This document shows, piece by piece, positions 5,819 through 9,045 of a stretch of DNA of 9,045 nucleotides. The position numbers were made by a program, and so were the translations under genes. Under the pieces are notes generated by a model, which was not told where the DNA came from, did not search any database, and saw only the letters and a list, made by a program, of their open reading frames with translations. Positions within the stretch are counted from its first letter, which is position 1; every line of letters begins with the position of its first letter. Origin of the DNA: DATBAK01 sp038240075 (GTDB lineage Bacteria; Actinomycetota; Acidimicrobiia; IMCC26256; PALSA-610); contig JBBSEC010000144.1 in NCBI GenBank assembly GCA_038240075.1, positions 1 to 9,045 on the forward strand, written 5' to 3'.

Positions 5819-7284
5819 ACCACGCCATCCGCAAGGTCGCCATCGTGGTCGTGCTGCTCTTCGTCGCGATCTCCGCGCAGCTCACCTACATCCAGCTCGT
5901 CCGAGCGTCGAGCCTCAACAAGGATCCTCACAACGTTCGGGTCGCAACGCGCGACCTCACGCGCGACCGCGGCGACATCGTCTCGGAAGACGGAGCCGTG
6001 CTCGCACGCTCGGTGCCCGTGAAGGACAGCTACAAGTACCAGCGCGAGTATCCGCTCGGCGCCTTGTTCTCGGCCGTCGTGGGATACCAGTCGATCAACA
6101 ACGGCAACGCCGGAGTCGAGAGCTCCTACAACGACGAGCTCCTCGGAAAGGACGTGCGCCTGCAGACGCGCAGCTTCTCCGACCTCCTCAACTCGCACAA
6201 CCCGACCGGAACCGTCGTGCTCACGCTCAACCGCGTCGCCCAGCAGGCCGCGGCGAACGCCCTGCGCAACCGGCGCGGATCGGTTGTCGTACTCGACGTG
6301 AAGACCGGCGGCGTCGTGGCGATGTTCTCGAACCCGAACTACGACTCGAACCCGCTGGCGAGCCACAACACCGAGGCGGCCGGCAAGTTCGCGACCGCCC
6401 TCAACAACGACAAGCTCAAGCCCAACCTCGTGCGCGCGTACCAGGAGCGCTACCCGGCCGGGTCGACGTTCAAGGTGCTCACCGCCGCGGTCGCGCTCGA
6501 CGACGGCATCGTGAACCCGCAGACCACGTTCCCGCGCGTCACCCAGATCACGCCTCCGCAGTCGAACAAGACGCTGTCGAACTTCGGCGGGGAGAACTGT
6601 GGAGGCACGTTGACCGAGAGCTTCACGGTGTCGTGCAACACGACCTTCGCGAAAATCGGTCTCACCCTTGGAGACCGGCTCGCGCAGGGCATCACCAAGT
6701 TCGGGATCAACGAGCCGGCGCCGCCGATCGACCTCCCGAATCCCGCGAGCAGCGTCGGCCCGACGGACGGCACGTTCAAAAACAACATGCCGTTCTTCGC
6801 GCTCGGGGCGATCGGTCAGGGCAACGTCGCGGTGACGCCGCTCCAAATGGCGCTCGTCGCGGAGGCCGTCGCCGACGACGGCCAGATCCTGGTGCCGCAC
6901 GTGCTCGACGAGATCCGAGCGTCGGACGGAACGGTCGTGCGGCGCTACGAGCCCAAGGTGTGGCAGACCGCGATGACTCCGGGAACCGCGAGCATCCTCA
7001 ACCAGTTCATGCGCAACGTCGTCGCCGATCCGAACGGAACCGGCACCGCGGCACGCATCCCGGGCATCACCGTGGCGGGCAAGACCGGCACCGCGGAAGC
7101 GCCCGGAGGACCACCGCATACGTGGTTCATCGCCTTCGCGCCGGCCGAGGCTCCGCGCTACGCGATCGCGGTGATCGTCGAGCGTGGTGGCGATCTGAAC
7201 AGCGAGTCGACCGGAGGCAAGGTCGCCGCGCCCGTCGCGGCCCAGGTGCTCACGAGCCTGCTGAAGGGCCCGGCCAGTGGTTGA
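5815..7284 (+). CDS. pbpA: PbpA, class B penicillin-binding protein (transpeptidase)
   Basis: This 489-residue D,D-transpeptidase crosslinks peptidoglycan outside the membrane. One N-terminal membrane anchor spans about residues 7-27. A PBP dimerisation-type region follows (RDLTRDRGDIVSEDG, then VVGYQSINNGNAGVE). The transpeptidase domain holds all three active-site motifs: SxxK as Ser217-T-F-Lys220, SxN as Ser273-C-Asn275, and KTG at 423-425 within VAGKTGTAEAPGG. The length is close to the M. tuberculosis PbpA (about 491). The gene begins at an ATGA overlap with the SEDS gene, with GAGG seven bases ahead, the usual arrangement for a SEDS-PBP pair acting as one synthase. In mycobacteria PbpA activity and localisation depend on PknB phosphorylation. 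Its TGA stop lies inside a small inverted repeat, and no gene begins for 111 bases afterwards. Confidence 0.95.
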   Translation: MNHAIRKVAIVVVLLFVAISAQLTYIQLVRASSLNKDPHNVRVATRDLTRDRGDIVSEDGAVLARSVPVKDSYKYQREYPLGALFSAVVGYQSINNGNAGVESSYNDELLGKDVRLQTRSFSDLLNSHNPTGTVVLTLNRVAQQAAANALRNRRGSVVVLDVKTGGVVAMFSNPNYDSNPLASHNTEAAGKFATALNNDKLKPNLVRAYQERYPAGSTFKVLTAAVALDDGIVNPQTTFPRVTQITPPQSNKTLSNFGGENCGGTLTESFTVSCNTTFAKIGLTLGDRLAQGITKFGINEPAPPIDLPNPASSVGPTDGTFKNNMPFFALGAIGQGNVAVTPLQMALVAEAVADDGQILVPHVLDEIRASDGTVVRRYEPKVWQTAMTPGTASILNQFMRNVVADPNGTGTAARIPGITVAGKTGTAEAPGGPPHTWFIAFAPAEAPRYAIAVIVERGGDLNSESTGGKVAAPVAAQVLTSLLKGPASG

Positions 7285-7289
7285 CCACT
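7276..7289 (+). repeat. Inverted repeat over the pbpA stop codon
   Basis: AGTGGT-TG-ACCACT is a perfect 6-base inverted repeat with the pbpA TGA at 7282-7284. There is no T run after it, so it is not a standard intrinsic terminator. It may be a weak RNA hairpin or a protein-binding palindrome; chance is also possible. Confidence 0.35.
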
Positions 7290-7309
7290 CACCCGTCGAC
7301 GGGACGACC

Positions 7310-7326
7310 CTTCACAGAACCTTCAC
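7310..7326 (+). promoter_or_regulatory. Tandem CTTCAC direct repeat with 11-base period upstream of pknB
   Basis: CTTCAC occurs at 7310-7315 and again at 7321-7326. Preceded in each case by C, this gives CCTTCAC twice at an 11-base period, about one helical turn. OmpR/PhoP-family response regulators commonly bind paired half-sites at 11-base spacing, and Streptomyces PHO-box units contain a related GTTCACC core. It lies in the pbpA-pknB gap about 70-85 bases before the pknB start, suitable for control of a pknB promoter. No regulator is encoded in the window, so the binder is unknown. Confidence 0.35.
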
Positions 7327-7332
7327 GGCGAT

Positions 7333-7347
7333 CGGCCGTCGCGGCCG
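7333..7347 (+). terminator. GC-rich hairpin between pbpA and pknB (possible attenuator or terminator)
   Basis: CGGCCG-TCG-CGGCCG can form a 6-base all-GC stem with a 3-base loop. No T tract follows, as is often seen in high-GC actinobacteria, where U-less hairpins have been proposed as terminators. It could lower readthrough from the upstream operon into pknB, or protect an RNA 3' end. GC-rich DNA forms such stems easily by chance. Confidence 0.3.
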
Positions 7348-7364
7348 CGGACGACGCCTGATTC

Positions 7365-7385
7365 CACAATGCCCGCAAGTAGGGT
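7365..7385 (+). promoter_or_regulatory. Candidate -10 and ribosome site for pknB
   Basis: Two -10-like hexamers lie just before pknB: CACAAT at 7365-7370 and TAGGGT at 7380-7385. The first would leave a short leader containing AGGG (7381-7384), 11 bases before the ATG at 7396 and so a weak ribosome site. The second would give an almost leaderless message. No clear -35 is seen. Together with the 111-base gap this suggests pknB has its own promoter. Confidence 0.3.
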
Positions 7386-7395
7386 TCGGCCCCGG

Positions 7396-9045
7396 ATGAG
7401 CCTGGTCGGACGAGTCTTCACGAATCGCTACGAGGTTCAACGGGCGATCGCGCAGGGTGGCATGGCCGAGGTGTTCCTCGCCCGCGACCAGCTCCTCGAC
7501 CGTCCCGTCGCGCTCAAGGTCTTGCATCCCGAGTACGCGCGCGACGCGACATTCGTCGAGCGGTTCCGGCGCGAGGCCCAGGCCGCGGCCAACTTGAACC
7601 ACCCGAACATCGTCGCGATCTACGACTGGGGTCAGGACTCCGGCACGTATTTCATCGTCATGGAGTACGTCGAAGGCCGTTCCCTGCGCGACCTGATGCG
7701 CGCGGAGGGACCGCTCGACCCCGCGCGCGCGGCCGACATCGCCGTCGAAGTCGCCGCCGCGCTCTCGTTCGCGCACAACCACGGTGTCGTGCACCGCGAC
7801 GTGAAGCCCGGCAACGTGCTGATCACGCCGACCGGCACCGTGAAGGTCACCGACTTCGGCATCGCGCGCGCGGGCACGAGCGACAACCTCACCCAGACCG
7901 GCTCGGTCATGGGCACCGCGACGTACTTCTCGCCGGAGCAGGCGCAAGGGCTCGCGGTCGACGGCCGCAGCGACGTGTACTCGCTCGGCATCGTGCTGTA
8001 CGAGATGGTCACCGGGCTCGCGCCGTTCACTGGCGACTCACCGGTCGCGGTCGCGTTCAAGCACGTACGCGACGCGCCGACACCTCCGAGCGAGCGCAAC
8101 TCGACGATTCCCCCCGACTTCGAGCACATCGTCATGACCTCGCTCGCGAAGGATCCCGCGAACCGCTACCAGTCGGCCGACGAGCTGCGCGCCGACCTCC
8201 TGCGCTTCCGCCGGGGTCGGCCGCTCGCGAACACGCCCGTCACGGCGATGATCGCGACGACACCCGGCGCGCCGACCGGAGGCGCCGCCGACCGGACGCA
8301 AGCAACGCCGAGGGTCGCCGCCGCCGCGGTGACGCGTCCTCGCCCGCCGGGGCGCAGCCGCGCGAGCCGGTTGTTCTCGACCGTCGTGGTCTTCCTCGTG
8401 CTCGTGCTCGTGGTCGGCGGCATCTACGCGCTCGCGCAGGTCAACGGGAAGAACTCCGGCACCAAGCCGGTGCCCGATCTCGTCGGTGTCGACCTCGCGC
8501 AGGCGCAGCAGACGCTGAAGGACGAAGGGTTCGCGTTCAAGACGGAGTCGGTCGCGAACGCGACGGTCGCGGTCAACAAGGTGATCAGCCAGAAGCCCGC
8601 CGCGGGCGATCGCGCCAAGAAGGGCTCGACCATCACGCTGGTCGTGAGTCAGGGTGCCGCGCAGATCCAGATCCCCGACGTCGCCGGTGCGGCGGTCGCC
8701 GACGCGACGCGGATCCTGGAACAACACGGCCTGAAGCGCGGCAAGGTCATTCGCACGCCCAACAACACGGTGCCCGTCGGCGCGGTCATCCGCACCGTTC
8801 CGCCGTCGGGCACCTCCGTCGGCCGCAACTTCGCGGTCGACCTGGTCGTGTCATCGGGCGCGCCGCCGGTGCTGGTGACCAACGTGCTCGGCGAGGACGC
8901 GACGACCGCGGCGAACCAGCTCGGGCAGAAGGGGTTCGTCGTCAAGACCGAGAACCAAGCGTCGGACTCGGTCCCCGTGGGCAGCGTGATCTCGACGAGC
9001 CCCGCCCCGAACACGATGGCACCGCAGGGCAGCGTGGTGACGATC
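7396..9045 (+). CDS. pknB: PknB, PASTA-domain Ser/Thr protein kinase, cut off by the right edge
   Basis: The window holds 550 codons with no stop. Residues 1 to about 275 are a Hanks-type kinase: glycine-rich loop AQGGMA at 19-24, Lys41 in VALKVL, helix-C Glu60, HRD with catalytic Asp135 in HRDVKPGN, DFG with Asp153, and an activation loop containing LTQT. Thr166 and Thr168 align with the autophosphorylated Thr171 and Thr173 of M. tuberculosis PknB. GTATYFSPEQ follows. A Pro/Arg/Ala linker leads to a membrane span at about 328-349. Outside are PASTA repeats at about 357-420 and 422-489, and a third from 490 that the edge truncates. The first Gly of the usual loop is Ala19. An in-frame ATG at 7369 would add nine residues (MPASRVRPR); 7396 is preferred because the kinase fold begins soon after it. 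No pknA-like kinase separates it from pbpA. Confidence 0.94.
   Translation, partial: MSLVGRVFTNRYEVQRAIAQGGMAEVFLARDQLLDRPVALKVLHPEYARDATFVERFRREAQAAANLNHPNIVAIYDWGQDSGTYFIVMEYVEGRSLRDLMRAEGPLDPARAADIAVEVAAALSFAHNHGVVHRDVKPGNVLITPTGTVKVTDFGIARAGTSDNLTQTGSVMGTATYFSPEQAQGLAVDGRSDVYSLGIVLYEMVTGLAPFTGDSPVAVAFKHVRDAPTPPSERNSTIPPDFEHIVMTSLAKDPANRYQSADELRADLLRFRRGRPLANTPVTAMIATTPGAPTGGAADRTQATPRVAAAAVTRPRPPGRSRASRLFSTVVVFLVLVLVVGGIYALAQVNGKNSGTKPVPDLVGVDLAQAQQTLKDEGFAFKTESVANATVAVNKVISQKPAAGDRAKKGSTITLVVSQGAAQIQIPDVAGAAVADATRILEQHGLKRGKVIRTPNNTVPVGAVIRTVPPSGTSVGRNFAVDLVVSSGAPPVLVTNVLGEDATTAANQLGQKGFVVKTENQASDSVPVGSVISTSPAPNTMAPQGSVVTI

Noticed and set aside
5476..7119. A 547-codon minus-strand frame opposite rodA and pbpA
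   Set aside because: It has the Arg/Glu/Val/His-rich composition of an antisense frame in high-GC DNA and shows no motif, while the plus strand carries intact SEDS and PBP active-site motifs.

Overview
The window looks like chromosomal DNA of a high-GC actinobacterium, possibly an uncultured Acidimicrobiia-type lineage. That placement is an inference from the strong G/C preference at third codon positions, Thr-rich extracytoplasmic linkers and gene order; no marker gene allows firm classification. The dominant feature is the conserved actinobacterial growth and division signalling cluster, read left to right from position 2125 to the right edge: fhaA, fhaB, pstP, a SEDS polymerase (rodA/ftsW), pbpA and pknB. 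The best-known relative is the M. tuberculosis fhaA-fhaB-pstP-rodA-pbpA-pknA-pknB locus. Here no pknA lies between pbpA and pknB.

Layout. On the minus strand, 588 down to the left edge, lies a lipoprotein esterase of the PHB-depolymerase/LpqC-like family, split by one in-frame TAG at 454-456 and cut off by the window edge. Divergent from it, 649-1944 (+) encodes a family 4 glycosidase of the alpha-galactosidase type with the CHSV metal signature. A tRNA-Leu(CAG) gene sits on the minus strand at 1949-2032, four bases past the glycosidase stop. The segment 2033-2124 separates the tRNA from fhaA and should hold promoters for both. From 2125 to 7284 five genes are packed tightly: 4- and 16-base gaps, then 4-base GTGA and ATGA overlaps. 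A 111-base gap (7285-7395) with hairpins and an 11-base-spaced direct repeat precedes pknB, which runs off the right edge within its third PASTA repeat.

How the genes work together. PknB is a membrane Ser/Thr kinase with extracytoplasmic PASTA repeats that in relatives bind peptidoglycan fragments or lipid II. PstP is the opposing PP2C phosphatase. FhaA and FhaB carry phosphothreonine-binding FHA domains that read the phosphorylation state. RodA/FtsW polymerises glycan strands and PbpA crosslinks them. The cluster therefore joins a wall-sensing switch to the wall-building pair it controls. I found no wholly new system. The points most worth a second look are the interrupted esterase, the regulatory-looking pbpA-pknB gap, the absence of pknA, the short FhaA, and a shared promoter layout suggesting leaderless transcripts.
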